From assembly GCF_020400725.1 (NCBI RefSeq), contig NZ_JAINVG010000014.1, positions 1-64,000 on the forward strand: DNA of 64,000 bases, read 5' to 3'. This stretch comes from Streptomyces sp. NK15101. Its GTDB lineage: Bacteria; Actinomycetota; Actinomycetes; Streptomycetales; Streptomycetaceae. The position numbers were made by a program, and so were the translations under genes. The notes under the pieces are model-generated. The model had not been told where the DNA came from, did no database searches, and saw only the letters and a program-made list of their open reading frames with translations. Below, one piece after another: positions 1-8,224 of this stretch; the stretch's first letter is position 1; each line of letters starts with the position of its first letter.

Positions 1-1062
1 GCGCATATGCGGGCGTATATACCGTGAGGGCGGCACGGTTATGCGTGTGCGCATCGATTCGGCGATGTTCACCAGGCCGGCGAGCCCGAGTCCGAGCCGG
101 TCGATCAGCTCCCCCACCGCCACCCGGACGCCCGGGTCGTCGGGGCTCGTGCGGAGCAGGTCGCGGGACTGCTGGAGCAGGGAGACCTCGGGGCCGGGGG
201 CCCGGCCCGCGGCCGTGAGGAACGCGAGCGGGTCCGTCTCGACGTCGAGGCAGCCGCGGCTGCCGCAGTGACAGGGCCGGCCCTCGGGGTTGACCGTCAG
301 ATGGCCGACCTCCAGGGCGAGGCCCGAACTCCCCGTGTGCAGGCGGCCGTCGAGGACGAGCGCGCCGCCGACGCCCCGGTGGCCGGTGGCGACGCAGAGC
401 AGGTCACGGGCGCCGCGCCCCGCGCCGTGGCGGTGCTCGGCGAGCGCGGCGAGGTTGACGTCGTTGCCCGTGAAGGCGGGGCCTTCGATGCCGGCGGCCC
501 GCACCCGCTCGGCGAAGATCTCCCGGACCGGCGCTCCGGCGGGCCAGGCGAGGTGGAGCGGGTTGAGCGCCGTGCCCTCGGGCTCGGCCACGGCGGAGGG
601 GGCGGCGAGTCCGGCGCCGACGCACCGGCGGCCGGTCTCCCGGAGCAGCGCGGCCCCCGCGTCGACGACGGCACCGAGGACCTGCGCGGGGTCGGCGGAG
701 ACGGTGACGCAGCCGGGGGCGGTGGCCACGATGGTGCCGCCGAGGCCGACGAGGGCGGCGCGGAAACCGTCCGCGTGGACCTGGGCGGCGAGGGCGACGG
801 GGCCCTTCTCGTCGACGGCGAGGCGGTGGGAGGGCCGTCCCTGGGAGCCCGCGGCTGCACCGGGGTTGGAGTCGACGCGGATGAGGCCGAGGGCCTCCAG
901 CTCGGCGGCGACGGCGCCCGCGGTGGCCCGGGTGACGCCGAGTTCGGCGGTGAGGACGGCCCGGGTCGGGGCCCTGCCGGTGTGCACCAGCTCCAGTGCG
1001 GGGCCGAGTGCGTTGCGCCCCCTGTCCAGCCGTGTCCGGGCCGTCGTCGCCTTGCCGTTCAT
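1..1062 (-). CDS. ROK-family transcriptional regulator (partial, C-terminus missing)
   Basis: The frame is open from an ATG at 1062 (GGGAGA upstream) to the left edge, so the 3' end is outside or lost. The N-terminus has a winged helix (TRAVLTAELGVTRATAGAVA), followed by a ROK sugar-kinase-like domain. Diagnostic parts are GHRGVGGALVLDG and the ROK zinc motif CHCGSRGCLDVE. This winged helix plus ROK architecture is that of XylR/NagC-type repressors that sense a sugar or sugar phosphate. It is divergent from an MFS transporter, its likely target. After AGLVNIAE, at about base 60, the sequence stops resembling the family and turns AT-richer. The ligand cannot be deduced. Confidence 0.85.
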   Translation of the reverse strand, partial: MNGKATTARTRLDRGRNALGPALELVHTGRAPTRAVLTAELGVTRATAGAVAAELEALGLIRVDSNPGAAAGSQGRPSHRLAVDEKGPVALAAQVHADGFRAALVGLGGTIVATAPGCVTVSADPAQVLGAVVDAGAALLRETGRRCVGAGLAAPSAVAEPEGTALNPLHLAWPAGAPVREIFAERVRAAGIEGPAFTGNDVNLAALAEHRHGAGRGARDLLCVATGHRGVGGALVLDGRLHTGSSGLALEVGHLTVNPEGRPCHCGSRGCLDVETDPLAFLTAAGRAPGPEVSLLQQSRDLLRTSPDDPGVRVAVGELIDRLGLGLAGLVNIAESMRTRITVPPSRYIRPHMR

Positions 1063-1108
1063 GGTGGTGAGTCTCCCATGATCGGACCGGGGGGCCGTCC
1101 CCGCCCGG

Positions 1109-1162
1109 TTGATTCCCCCGCCCGTCGACCCCTATCCTGAGTTTGTGCCGCTACTAAACAAA
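1109..1162 (+). promoter_or_regulatory. Promoter and ROK-type operator of the MFS gene
   Basis: TTGATT (1109-1114) and TATCCT (1133-1138) are spaced by 18 bp and resemble a housekeeping promoter. The predicted start of transcription falls at the GTG at 1145, giving a leaderless mRNA. An inverted repeat TTTGT-N11-ACAAA (1142-1146 and 1158-1162), containing TACTAAACAAAGT, overlaps this start. A/T-rich TTTGT/ACAAA half-sites are typical of ROK repressor operators, so the divergent ROK protein probably binds here. Confidence 0.5.
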
Positions 1163-2377
1163 GTACGGACGGCCCTACCGGGGGGCTCCGGCGGAGACAC
1201 CGCCGCCCGCTCCCTGTCCCGCCTCCGCACCGCCCTGACCCTCTTCTTCGCCCTCGACGGCTTCCTGTTCGCCGGCTGGGTGGTCCGGATCCCCGCCGTC
1301 AAGGAGCAGACCGGCGCCTCGGCCGGCGACCTCGGCCTCGCCCTCCTGGGCGTCTCGGCGGGCGCCGTGATCACGATGACGCTGACCGGCCGGCTCTGCC
1401 GGCGGTACGGCTCCCACGCCGTCACCGTCGTCACCGCCGTCCTGCTCTCCCTCTCGGTCGCCCTCCCCGCCCTCACCCGGTCCCCGCTCGCGCTCGGCCT
1501 CGTGCTCCTCGTCTTCGGCGCCGCGTACGGCGGGATCAACGTGGCCATGAACAGCGCCGCCGTCGACCTCGTCACCGCGCTCCGACGGCCCGTGATGCCG
1601 AGCTTCCACGCCGCCTTCAGCCTCGGCGGCATGCTCGGCGCCGGCCTCGGCGGGCTGCTCGCCGGAAGCCTGTCCCCCGCCGCCCACCTGCTCGGCCTCA
1701 CGGTCGCCGGCCTGACCCTGACCGCCGTCGCCGGTCCCGCACTGCTGCGCCGGCCCTCCCCCGTGCTCCCCGAGACCCTCCCGGCGCCGTCCGCGCCGGA
1801 CGGCGCCGGGACGCGGACGGCCGGGTCACGCCGCACGGTCCTCGTCTTCGGGGTGATCGCGCTCTGCACCGCGTACGGCGAAGGGGCGCTGGCCGACTGG
1901 GGCGCCCTCCACCTCTCCCAGGACCTGCACGCGCACCCGGGTGTCGCCGCCGCCGGGTACTCCGTCTTCGCGCTGACCATGACCGCCGGCCGGCTCTCCG
2001 GGACCGCGCTGCTCGAACGCCTCGGCCAGACCCGCGCCCTGGTCGCGGGCGGCGCCACCGCCGCCCTCGGCATGCTGCTCGGCGCGCTCGCGCCGAGCGT
2101 CTGGGTCGCGCTCCTGGGCTTCGCGATCACCGGCCTCGGCCTCGCCAACATCTTCCCCGTCGCCGTGGCCCGCGCGGGCGCCGTCGCCGGCCCCGGCGGG
2201 GTCGCGACGGCCTCCACGCTCGGCTACGGGGGCATGCTGCTCGGCCCGCCCGCCATCGGCTTCCTCGCCGACCGCTTCTCCCTGCCGGTGGCCCTCACGA
2301 CGGTCGCGGTGCTCGCCGCCGGCGCGGCGGTCATGGGCTACGGAGCGCGCAACGCGGGAGCCTCCCGGGACAGTTGA
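1145..2377 (+). CDS. MFS transporter
   Basis: A 410-residue integral membrane protein with about 12 hydrophobic segments in two halves, separated by a loop near residues 205-225 (PSAPDGAGTRT). It contains MFS-like turns such as GRLCRRYGSH after the second helix and resembles the YbjJ-like group found beside ROK regulators. The start is placed at GTG 1145, seven bases after a -10-like TATCCT with no Shine-Dalgarno, so translation is probably leaderless. A TTG at 1109 lies inside the promoter. Substrate unknown; a sugar or a small metabolite exported under ROK control is an inference from the neighbour. Confidence 0.85.
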   Translation: MPLLNKVRTALPGGSGGDTAARSLSRLRTALTLFFALDGFLFAGWVVRIPAVKEQTGASAGDLGLALLGVSAGAVITMTLTGRLCRRYGSHAVTVVTAVLLSLSVALPALTRSPLALGLVLLVFGAAYGGINVAMNSAAVDLVTALRRPVMPSFHAAFSLGGMLGAGLGGLLAGSLSPAAHLLGLTVAGLTLTAVAGPALLRRPSPVLPETLPAPSAPDGAGTRTAGSRRTVLVFGVIALCTAYGEGALADWGALHLSQDLHAHPGVAAAGYSVFALTMTAGRLSGTALLERLGQTRALVAGGATAALGMLLGALAPSVWVALLGFAITGLGLANIFPVAVARAGAVAGPGGVATASTLGYGGMLLGPPAIGFLADRFSLPVALTTVAVLAAGAAVMGYGARNAGASRDS

Positions 2378-2426
2378 GCGGGCACACCCTGTGCGCCGCC
2401 GCTCCCGGACTGCCAGAATCCGCGGC

Positions 2427-3191
2427 ATGGACACCCTGAAGATCACCGAGCACATCCAGGCGCTGGAGGCGGCCGGCCTCGGCCTCGCGGACGCCGCCGC
2501 CGAGGCCGGACCCGACGCGGAGGTGCCGACCTGCCCCGGGTGGCGGGTCCGGGACCTCCTCCGCCACACGGCCATGGTGCACCGCTGGGCCACGACCTTC
2601 GTGGCCGAGGGGCGCACCGCCTTCCACCCGGGCGAGGGCGAGACGACCCTCGACGGCGAGGAGCTGCTGGCCCACTTCCGCGAGGGTCACGCGCGGCTGG
2701 TCGCCGCCCTGCGCACGGCGCCGGAGACCCTGGAGTGCTGGACCTTCCTCCCGGCGCCCTCACCGCTCGCCTTCTGGGCGCGCCGCCAGGCGCACGAGAC
2801 GACCGTCCACCGCGCGGACGCCGAGTCGGCGCTCGCCGGCGGTCCGGGGCCGGTGGACCCGGCGGTCGCCGCCGACGGAATCGACGAGCTGTTCGGCGCC
2901 TTCCACGCCCGCGACCGCAGCCGGGTGCGGACGCCCGAACCCCGGACCCTGCGGGTACGGACGACGGACACGGACGACGTCTGGACCGTCCGCCTGTCGC
3001 CGACGGACCCGCCCCGGACGGAGCGGGACTTCCACGTCACGGGCGGGACGGCCGACACCGAACTGAGCGGCCCGGCCGACCTGTTGTACCTGACCCTGTG
3101 GAACCGGCTGCCGGCCGGGGCCGTCACCCTGACCGGCGACGAGGAGATCCTCCGGGTCTGGCGGGAGACCTCGGCGATCACCTGGAGTTGA
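2427..3191 (+). CDS. Maleylpyruvate isomerase family mycothiol-dependent enzyme
   Basis: A 254-residue protein with the N-terminal mycothiol-binding fold of the DinB/maleylpyruvate isomerase superfamily. It opens with a helix, then VPTCPGWRVRDLLRHTAMVH, the usual signature with the metal-ligand histidine. The second ligand region is RRQAHETTVHRADAE, and a C-terminal domain follows (about 170-254, DLLYLTLWNRLP). Actinobacteria use mycothiol instead of glutathione, and this family carries out mycothiol-dependent isomerisation or detoxification. ATG 2427 is preferred over upstream GTG codons because the family begins just before the first helix. It is convergent with the next gene across a terminator hairpin. 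Confidence 0.8.
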   Translation: MDTLKITEHIQALEAAGLGLADAAAEAGPDAEVPTCPGWRVRDLLRHTAMVHRWATTFVAEGRTAFHPGEGETTLDGEELLAHFREGHARLVAALRTAPETLECWTFLPAPSPLAFWARRQAHETTVHRADAESALAGGPGPVDPAVAADGIDELFGAFHARDRSRVRTPEPRTLRVRTTDTDDVWTVRLSPTDPPRTERDFHVTGGTADTELSGPADLLYLTLWNRLPAGAVTLTGDEEILRVWRETSAITWS

Positions 3192-3200
3192 GCCCGGAGC

Positions 3201-3228
3201 CGCCGGGCCGGAAGTCGCCGGCCCGGCG
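3201..3228. terminator. Bidirectional terminator hairpin
   Basis: Perfect 11-bp stem CGCCGGGCCGG/CCGGCCCGGCG with a 6-base loop. It sits in the 40-base gap between the convergent isomerase and response-regulator genes. There is no U-tract, which is usual in Streptomyces. Confidence 0.7.
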
Positions 3229-3231
3229 CCC

Positions 3232-3897
3232 TCAGCCCAGCCAGCCGGGCCTGACCAGCCCCGACTCGTAGGCGAGTACGACGAGTTGGGCGCGGTCCCG
3301 GGCGCCGAGCTTCACCATGGCGCGGCTCACATGGGTCTTGGCGGTGAGCGGGCTCACGACCAACCGGCGGGCGATCTCCTCGTTCGACAGGCCGATCCCC
3401 ACCAGGGCCATCACCTCCCGCTCCCGCTCGGTCAGGGCGCCCAGCGCGGCCGTCGCCGCCGGGGCCTTGGAGCGGGCGGCGAACTCCTCGATGAGCCGGC
3501 GGGTGACGCCCGGGGAGAGCAGCGCGTCCCCGTGGACGACCGCCCGCACGGCCCGCAGGAGCTCCTCCGGCTCGGTGTCCTTGACCAGGAAGCCGGAGGC
3601 GCCGGCGCGGATCGCCTCGAAGACGTACTCGTCGAGCTCGAAGGTGGTCAGCATGACGACCCGGACCTCGCCGAGGTCCGGGTCCCCGGTGAGGCGCCGG
3701 GTCGCCTCCAGGCCGTCGAGCCGGGGCATCCGGATGTCCATGAGCACGACGTCGGGGCGCAGGGCGCGGACCCGGTCCACGGCCTCCTCGCCGTCGGCGG
3801 CCTCGCCGGCCACCTCGATGTCGGGCTGGGCGTCGAGCAGCGCGCGGAACCCCGCCCGTACCAGCGACTGGTCGTCGGCGAGCAGGACACGGATCAC
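3232..3897 (-). CDS. NarL/FixJ-type response regulator
   Basis: A 221-residue protein. The receiver domain (1-120) has acidic pocket residues in LLADDQ, the phosphoacceptor Asp in DVVLMDIRMP (about residue 54), Thr in VMLTTF and Lys in GFLVKD. The C-terminal LuxR-type helix-turn-helix (about 150-215) is LTEREREVMALVGIGLSNEE followed by a TAKTHVSRAMVKL recognition helix. It is the second gene of an operon with the histidine kinase: its ATG overlaps the kinase stop by four bases (ATGA). A 26-bp palindrome upstream of the kinase is a plausible self-regulatory site. Stimulus unknown. Confidence 0.93.
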   Translation of the reverse strand: MIRVLLADDQSLVRAGFRALLDAQPDIEVAGEAADGEEAVDRVRALRPDVVLMDIRMPRLDGLEATRRLTGDPDLGEVRVVMLTTFELDEYVFEAIRAGASGFLVKDTEPEELLRAVRAVVHGDALLSPGVTRRLIEEFAARSKAPAATAALGALTEREREVMALVGIGLSNEEIARRLVVSPLTAKTHVSRAMVKLGARDRAQLVVLAYESGLVRPGWLG

Positions 3898-5273
3898 GGA
3901 CGGTTCTCCTCGGGTCTCGGGGCCTTCCCCGCCCCCGGGGCCTCCCGCGGGCCGAGGGGGAGGGCGGCGTGGACGCGGAAACCGCCGTCCGGGCGGGTGC
4001 CCGCCTCGATGGTGCCACCGAGGGCGGCGGCCCGCTCCCGCATTCCGGCGAGCCCGTTGCCGCTGCCGCCGGCCTCCGTGCCGGTGGCGGGGCCGTCGTC
4101 GTCGACGGTCAGCTCCAGGCGCCCGGAGCCGTGCCCGATCCCCACCCGGGCCGTACGCGAGCCGGAGTGCCGCACCACGTTGGTGAGCGCCTCCTGCACG
4201 ATCCGGAAGGCGGCGAGGTCGGCGCCGGGCGGCAGGGCGGGCGGGGCGCCGCTCGTCGAGACGGTGACGGCGAGGCCCGCGGCGGCGGCCTGTTCGACGA
4301 GTTCGGGGAGCCGGTCGAGGCCGGGGGCCGGGGCGCGTGGCGCGTCACCGGGGGCACGGAGGGTGTCGAGGACCTGCCGGACCTCGCCGAGCGCCTCCTT
4401 GCTGGCCGCCTTGATGGTGGTCAGCGCGGTCCTGGCCTGCTCCGGATCGGAGTCCAGGAGGGCGAGTCCGACGCCCGCCTGCACGTTGATCACGGAGATC
4501 GAGTGGGCGAGCACGTCGTGGAGTTCGCGGGCGATGCGGAGCCGCTCCTCGTCGGCGCGCCGCCGCTCGGCGGCGGCCCGCTCGGCCCGCAGCTGGGCGC
4601 CCTGCTCCCGCCGCACCCGGACGGCCTCGGAGGCGGCGAGCACGGCCACCGCGAACGCCGCGGCCGGCAGCTCCTGCCCCCAGGGGGCGGGCCCGTCACC
4701 GGCCGGGGGCAGCCACCGGTAGAACCAGTGCGAGAGCAGCAGATGGCCCGCCCAGAGCAGGCCGACGGCCCACCAGGCGGCGGTCCGGTGCCCGTGGACG
4801 ACGGCCGCGAAGCAGGCGACGGCCACCATGGCGAAGACCGGGCCGTACGGGTAGCCGGCCGCGAGGTACCCGAGGGTGACGGCCGCGACCGCGAACAGCA
4901 CCGGCACGGGCCTGCGGTGACGGAACAGCAGCGGGACGGCCCCGAGCAGGAGCAGGGCCCGCCCGAGGGCGTCGAGCGTCTCCCGGTCCGGCTGGTTCCG
5001 CGCGGCGAACCCCGTTCCCGCCATGACGAGGGCGGCGATCAGCACCGTCGACCGCCAGGGCAGGCCCCGTCCGCTCCCCCGGCCCCGTTCCCGCGGCTCG
5101 CGCCGGGGCCCGCGGCCGTGCCCACGCCGGAGCTCACGGCCGTGCCCGTCCCGGGGCCTACGGCCGTGCCCGTCCCGGGGCCCGCAGCCGTCCCCGTCCC
5201 GGGGCCCGCGGCCGGGCCCGCCGCGGGGTCCGTCCGGCCGCTCCTCGTCCCTACCGGCTTCCATACCGGTCAC
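3894..5273 (-). CDS. Two-component sensor histidine kinase (HisKA_3)
   Basis: 459 residues. After a Gly/Arg/Pro-rich N-terminus (about 10-67) come several membrane segments (about 74-200), then a dimerisation and phosphoacceptor helix with the H-box RIARELHDVLAHSISVINVQ. A HATPase domain follows (LTNVVRHSG N-box, VDDDGPA, GNGLAGMRERAAALGG). This is the NarL-partner class of kinases with a DUF4118-like membrane sensor. The start is GTG 5273; an ATG three codons downstream would also serve. The N-terminal tail is encoded by five 24-bp repeats, so its length may vary between strains. It autophosphorylates and signals to the coupled regulator. Confidence 0.9.
   Translation of the reverse strand: MTGMEAGRDEERPDGPRGGPGRGPRDGDGCGPRDGHGRRPRDGHGRELRRGHGRGPRREPRERGRGSGRGLPWRSTVLIAALVMAGTGFAARNQPDRETLDALGRALLLLGAVPLLFRHRRPVPVLFAVAAVTLGYLAAGYPYGPVFAMVAVACFAAVVHGHRTAAWWAVGLLWAGHLLLSHWFYRWLPPAGDGPAPWGQELPAAAFAVAVLAASEAVRVRREQGAQLRAERAAAERRRADEERLRIARELHDVLAHSISVINVQAGVGLALLDSDPEQARTALTTIKAASKEALGEVRQVLDTLRAPGDAPRAPAPGLDRLPELVEQAAAAGLAVTVSTSGAPPALPPGADLAAFRIVQEALTNVVRHSGSRTARVGIGHGSGRLELTVDDDGPATGTEAGGSGNGLAGMRERAAALGGTIEAGTRPDGGFRVHAALPLGPREAPGAGKAPRPEENRP
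5113..5232 (-). repeat. Five 24-bp tandem repeats in kinase N-terminus
   Basis: Five consecutive 24-bp units (5113-5136, 5137-5160, 5161-5184, 5185-5208, 5209-5232) with a core like CGGCCGTGCCCGTCCCGG. The middle three are nearly identical. They keep frame and encode 8-residue units like GPRDGHGR at the cytoplasmic N-terminus of the histidine kinase. Confidence 0.8.
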
Positions 5274-5319
5274 GCTAGCCTCGACCGCCCGGCGCGCACG
5301 TCGGCCCGGCGGTGTGGTC

Positions 5320-5345
5320 GCTCCTACTCCCGCGGGAGTAGGAGC
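5320..5345. promoter_or_regulatory. 26-bp perfect palindrome upstream of the two-component operon
   Basis: GCTCCTACTCCCG is followed directly by its exact reverse complement, with no loop. It lies 47 bases before the kinase start and 20 bases after the TetR stop. A loopless palindrome is a poor terminator but a good dimer operator; an autoregulatory site for the NarL-type regulator is the favoured reading. Confidence 0.55.
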
Positions 5346-5364
5346 GGGGCGCTGGACGGTCGGG

Positions 5365-6060
5365 TCAGCCGCGCGGGAGCAGGCCCACGTCCCGGCCCAG
5401 CCGGCGGGCGGCCGTCGCGAAGAAGGCGTCGCGGTCCTCGACGACGCGGTGGAACTGGCCGAAGACCTCGAAGGAGACGAGGCCGAAGAGCTGCGACCAG
5501 GCGGCGACGAGCGCGACGGCGAGGGCCGGCGGGAGGTCAGGGGCGATGTCGGCGCGGATGCGGTCGGCTTCGGGGCGCAGGGCCTCCGGCAGCGGCGGGA
5601 GGGCGACGCCCTCGCCCGTGTGGGCCCGGCGGGCGATGTCGATGAGGACCAGGCCGACGCGGGAGGCGGGGACGATCGTGTCCTGGGGGGCGATGTATCC
5701 GGGGACCGGGGAGCCGTAGATGAGGGCGTACTCGTGGGGGTGGGCGACGGCCCAGGCGCGGACCGCCCGGCAGACGGCGGTCCAGCGGTCGAGGGGGCGC
5801 TCGGCCCCGGCCTCGGCGGCCGCCCGTTCGGCGGCGGCGCCGACGGCGTCGTAGGCGTCGACGATGAGGGCGGTGAGCAGGTCGTCGCGGCTGGGGAAGT
5901 AGCGGTAGAGCGCGGAGGACACCATGCCTAGCTCGCGGGCGACGGCCCGCAGGGACAGCTTGGCGGCGCCCTCGGCGGCGAGCTGGGCACGGGCCTCGTC
6001 CTTGATGGCGGCGGTGATCTCGATGCGGGCGCGGGCGCGGGCTCCTCGGACGGTCGTCAT
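5365..6060 (-). CDS. TetR-family transcriptional regulator
   Basis: 231 residues. The N-terminal helix-turn-helix (about 8-60) reads ITAAIKDEARAQLAAEGAAK then LSLRAVARELGMVSSALYRY FPSRDDLL, a typical TetR DNA-binding signature. The ligand domain carries a TetR_C-like WTAVCRAVRAWAVAHPHEYA stretch. The start is ATG 6060, preferred over in-frame upstream ATGs because those fall in the palindrome-bearing intergenic region. It is divergent from the Ddn-like reductase, and AGAGCA-type inverted repeats lie between them. It most likely represses itself and the reductase. Confidence 0.9.
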   Translation of the reverse strand: MTTVRGARARARIEITAAIKDEARAQLAAEGAAKLSLRAVARELGMVSSALYRYFPSRDDLLTALIVDAYDAVGAAAERAAAEAGAERPLDRWTAVCRAVRAWAVAHPHEYALIYGSPVPGYIAPQDTIVPASRVGLVLIDIARRAHTGEGVALPPLPEALRPEADRIRADIAPDLPPALAVALVAAWSQLFGLVSFEVFGQFHRVVEDRDAFFATAARRLGRDVGLLPRG

Positions 6061-6100
6061 GGAGAGCAGTGTGCCACTTTCAGAGCACCGGAACGAAACG

Positions 6101-6168
6101 AGAGCACTGCTCTTGCTTGTGAGCATTGAACCGTGCACACTGATCTCAAGCGAGAGCAGCGCTCACAG
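6101..6168. promoter_or_regulatory. Probable TetR operators between the divergent genes
   Basis: AGAGCA-C-TGCTCT (6101-6113) is a perfect 6-1-6 inverted repeat. GAGC-AGC-GCTC (6154-6164) is a second, related repeat, and a half-site AGAGCAGTG occurs at 6063. They fill the gap between the TetR and reductase start codons. Confidence 0.5.
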
Positions 6169-6200
6169 TTCCCGTCCGTAGGACCCACCAGGAGGCCTTC

Positions 6201-6713
6201 ATGTCCGCTCAGCCCCGCACCCCCTCTGCCGACGGCCCCTCCCCCGCCGCCACCCACGTCATGAAGCCCGGCTGGTTCACGGTGAACGTCTTCAACCGCG
6301 CCGTCGCCTGGATGACCCGCCGCGGCATCAGCGTCTGGGGCTCCCGCGTGCTGGCCGTCCGCGGCCGCAAGAGCGGCGAGTGGCGCCGCACCCCCGTCAA
6401 CCTCCTGACGGTGGACGGCGCCCAGTACCTCGTCGCCCCCCGCGGCCACGTCCAGTGGACGCACAACATGCGGGCCGCCGGCGGCGGGCAGCTGCACCTC
6501 GGCAAGCACGTGCAGGAGTTCACGGCGGTCGAGGTGGCCGACGACGACAAGCCCGTCCTGCTCCGCGCCTACCTCAAGCGCTGGAAGGCCGAGGTCGGCG
6601 TCTTCTTCGGCGGCGTCGGCCCCGACTCGTCCGTGGAGGAGCTGCGGGCCATCGCCCCGAAGCACCCGGTCTTCCGCATCACGACGACGGGCCCCGCCAC
6701 CCCGGCGGCGTGA
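6201..6713 (+). CDS. F420-dependent nitroreductase-family (Ddn-like) oxidoreductase
   Basis: 170 residues of the split-barrel deazaflavin-dependent family. Motifs include LAVRGRKSGEWRRTPVNLL, the phosphate-binding loop of the family, then YLVAPRGHVQWTHNMRAAG and a C-terminal HPVFRI strand. A GGAGG-type ribosome site (CAGGAGGCCTTC) precedes the ATG. These enzymes use reduced coenzyme F420 to reduce quinones or nitro compounds. Control by the divergent TetR protein fits a detoxification or redox role. The substrate cannot be read from sequence. Confidence 0.87.
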   Translation: MSAQPRTPSADGPSPAATHVMKPGWFTVNVFNRAVAWMTRRGISVWGSRVLAVRGRKSGEWRRTPVNLLTVDGAQYLVAPRGHVQWTHNMRAAGGGQLHLGKHVQEFTAVEVADDDKPVLLRAYLKRWKAEVGVFFGGVGPDSSVEELRAIAPKHPVFRITTTGPATPAA

Positions 6714-6746
6714 CGCGGCCGGGGCGACGGGGCCCGTGAGGAACGG

Positions 6747-8180
6747 TCAGACCTCTTCCGAGGCGCTCTCCGGCTCGGACGCCGCGCGCTCGCGCGGGCT
6801 GACGCCCCGCCCCGCCGGACCGACACCGCTCGACGTGTCCATCCGCTTGTCGAGGAGCTCCAGGGCCCGCCGGGCCATGCCGTTCGAGCGGACCATGCCG
6901 CCGAGCGTGGCCGCGCCGCGGGTGATGTCGGCGAAGGCGTTCCAGGCCGGCCGCAGTCCCGTTATCGTCGCGTGCAGCAGTCCCGGCCGCCGCTCGAAGA
7001 CGGCGAGCATCCGCCGCCCGACCGCCATCTCGACACCGAGCCCCGCCTTGATGGCGAAGGCGTAGTTCAGGGCCTGGCGCCGCGCGTCGACCGCGTCGTT
7101 CGACTCGGCGACCCGCACCGCCCACTCGCCGGCGAGACGGCCCGAGCGCAGTGCGTACGAGATGCCCTCGCGCGTCCACGGCTCCAGGAGACCGGCCGCG
7201 TCGCCGCAGACCAGGACCCGGCCGCGGGAGAGCGGCGAGTCGTCGGTGCGGCAGCGCGTCAGATGGCCGGAGGAGATCGTGGGCTCGAAGCCGGCGAGAC
7301 CGAGCCGGGCGACGAAGTCCTCCATGTACCGCTTGGTCGCGGCACCCTCGCCGCGCGCCGAGATGACGCCGACGGTCAGCGTGTCGCCCTTGGGGAACAC
7401 CCAGCCGTAACTGCCGGGCATCGGACCCCAGTCGATCAGGACGCGCCCCTTCCAGTCCTCCGCCACGGACGGCGGCACGGGGATCTCCGCCTCCAGGCCC
7501 AGGTCGACCTGGCCGAGCTTCACCCCCACGTGGGCGCCTATCCGGCTGGCACTGCCGTCGGCGCCGACGACCGCGCGCGCGAGGACGGTCTCGCCGTCGG
7601 AGAGGACGACGGCGACGGTCCGCCGGTCCGGCACGGCCGGGCCGTGCTGTTCCACCCGGGTCACCGTGGCACCGGTCCGCAGTTCGGCGCCGGCCTTCTG
7701 CGCGTGCTCGACGAGCTGCGCGTCGAACTCCGGACGGTTGATGAGCCCGAAGAGCATCCGGCGCGAGCGGCGGGTGCGGGCGAAGCGCCCCTCCAGGGAG
7801 AAGGTGACGGCGTGGACCCGGTCCTGGAGGGGCAGTTCGAAGCCCGGCGGGAGCGAGTCCCGGGAGGGGCCGATGATGCCGCCGCCGCAGGTCTTGTACC
7901 GGGGCAGCTCGGACTTCTCCAGGAGCAGCACCCGTCGGCCGGCGACCGCCGCCGCGTAGGCCGCGGACGCGCCGGCCGGCCCGGCGCCGACGACCACGAC
8001 GTCCCAGACGTCCGCCGGCTCCCGGTCGGGCTCGTCGTCCGCCCGGACCGGTGCCTCGTCCGGCGCCGCCTCGTCGGGGAGCCGCGCCGCCTCCGCGTCC
8101 GGGCTGCCGGCGGCCTCAGGAGCCGCGCCCTCGGGCTCGGTGTGCTCCGGACCGGCGTTCTCTGCGTGCTCGCTGCTCAC
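6747..8180 (-). CDS. Geranylgeranyl reductase family flavoprotein
   Basis: About 477 residues. After an acidic, Ala/Pro-rich leader (1-58) comes the FAD dinucleotide fold VVVGAGPAGASAAYAAA with LLLEKSELPRYKTCGGG, the PxYKxCGG signature of geranylgeranyl reductase-like monooxygenases. The second FAD motif is RVLVCGDAAGLLEPWTREGI. The start is GTG 8180 with GGAG 9 bases upstream. These enzymes reduce polyprenyl chains such as menaquinone side chains or lipids, or act on secondary metabolites. A 9-bp inverted repeat with two -10-like boxes separates it from the divergent dipeptidase. Confidence 0.9.
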   Translation of the reverse strand: MSSEHAENAGPEHTEPEGAAPEAAGSPDAEAARLPDEAAPDEAPVRADDEPDREPADVWDVVVVGAGPAGASAAYAAAVAGRRVLLLEKSELPRYKTCGGGIIGPSRDSLPPGFELPLQDRVHAVTFSLEGRFARTRRSRRMLFGLINRPEFDAQLVEHAQKAGAELRTGATVTRVEQHGPAVPDRRTVAVVLSDGETVLARAVVGADGSASRIGAHVGVKLGQVDLGLEAEIPVPPSVAEDWKGRVLIDWGPMPGSYGWVFPKGDTLTVGVISARGEGAATKRYMEDFVARLGLAGFEPTISSGHLTRCRTDDSPLSRGRVLVCGDAAGLLEPWTREGISYALRSGRLAGEWAVRVAESNDAVDARRQALNYAFAIKAGLGVEMAVGRRMLAVFERRPGLLHATITGLRPAWNAFADITRGAATLGGMVRSNGMARRALELLDKRMDTSSGVGPAGRGVSPRERAASEPESASEEV

Positions 8181-8224
8181 GTGTGCTTCTGCTCCTGATC
8201 CGACCGGTGGTCTGCTCCTGACGC

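Noticed and set aside
268..1140. Plus-strand 290-residue ORF opposite the ROK gene
   Set aside because: Antisense shadow of the ROK regulator; the translation is Gly/Asp/Ala-rich with no family motif.
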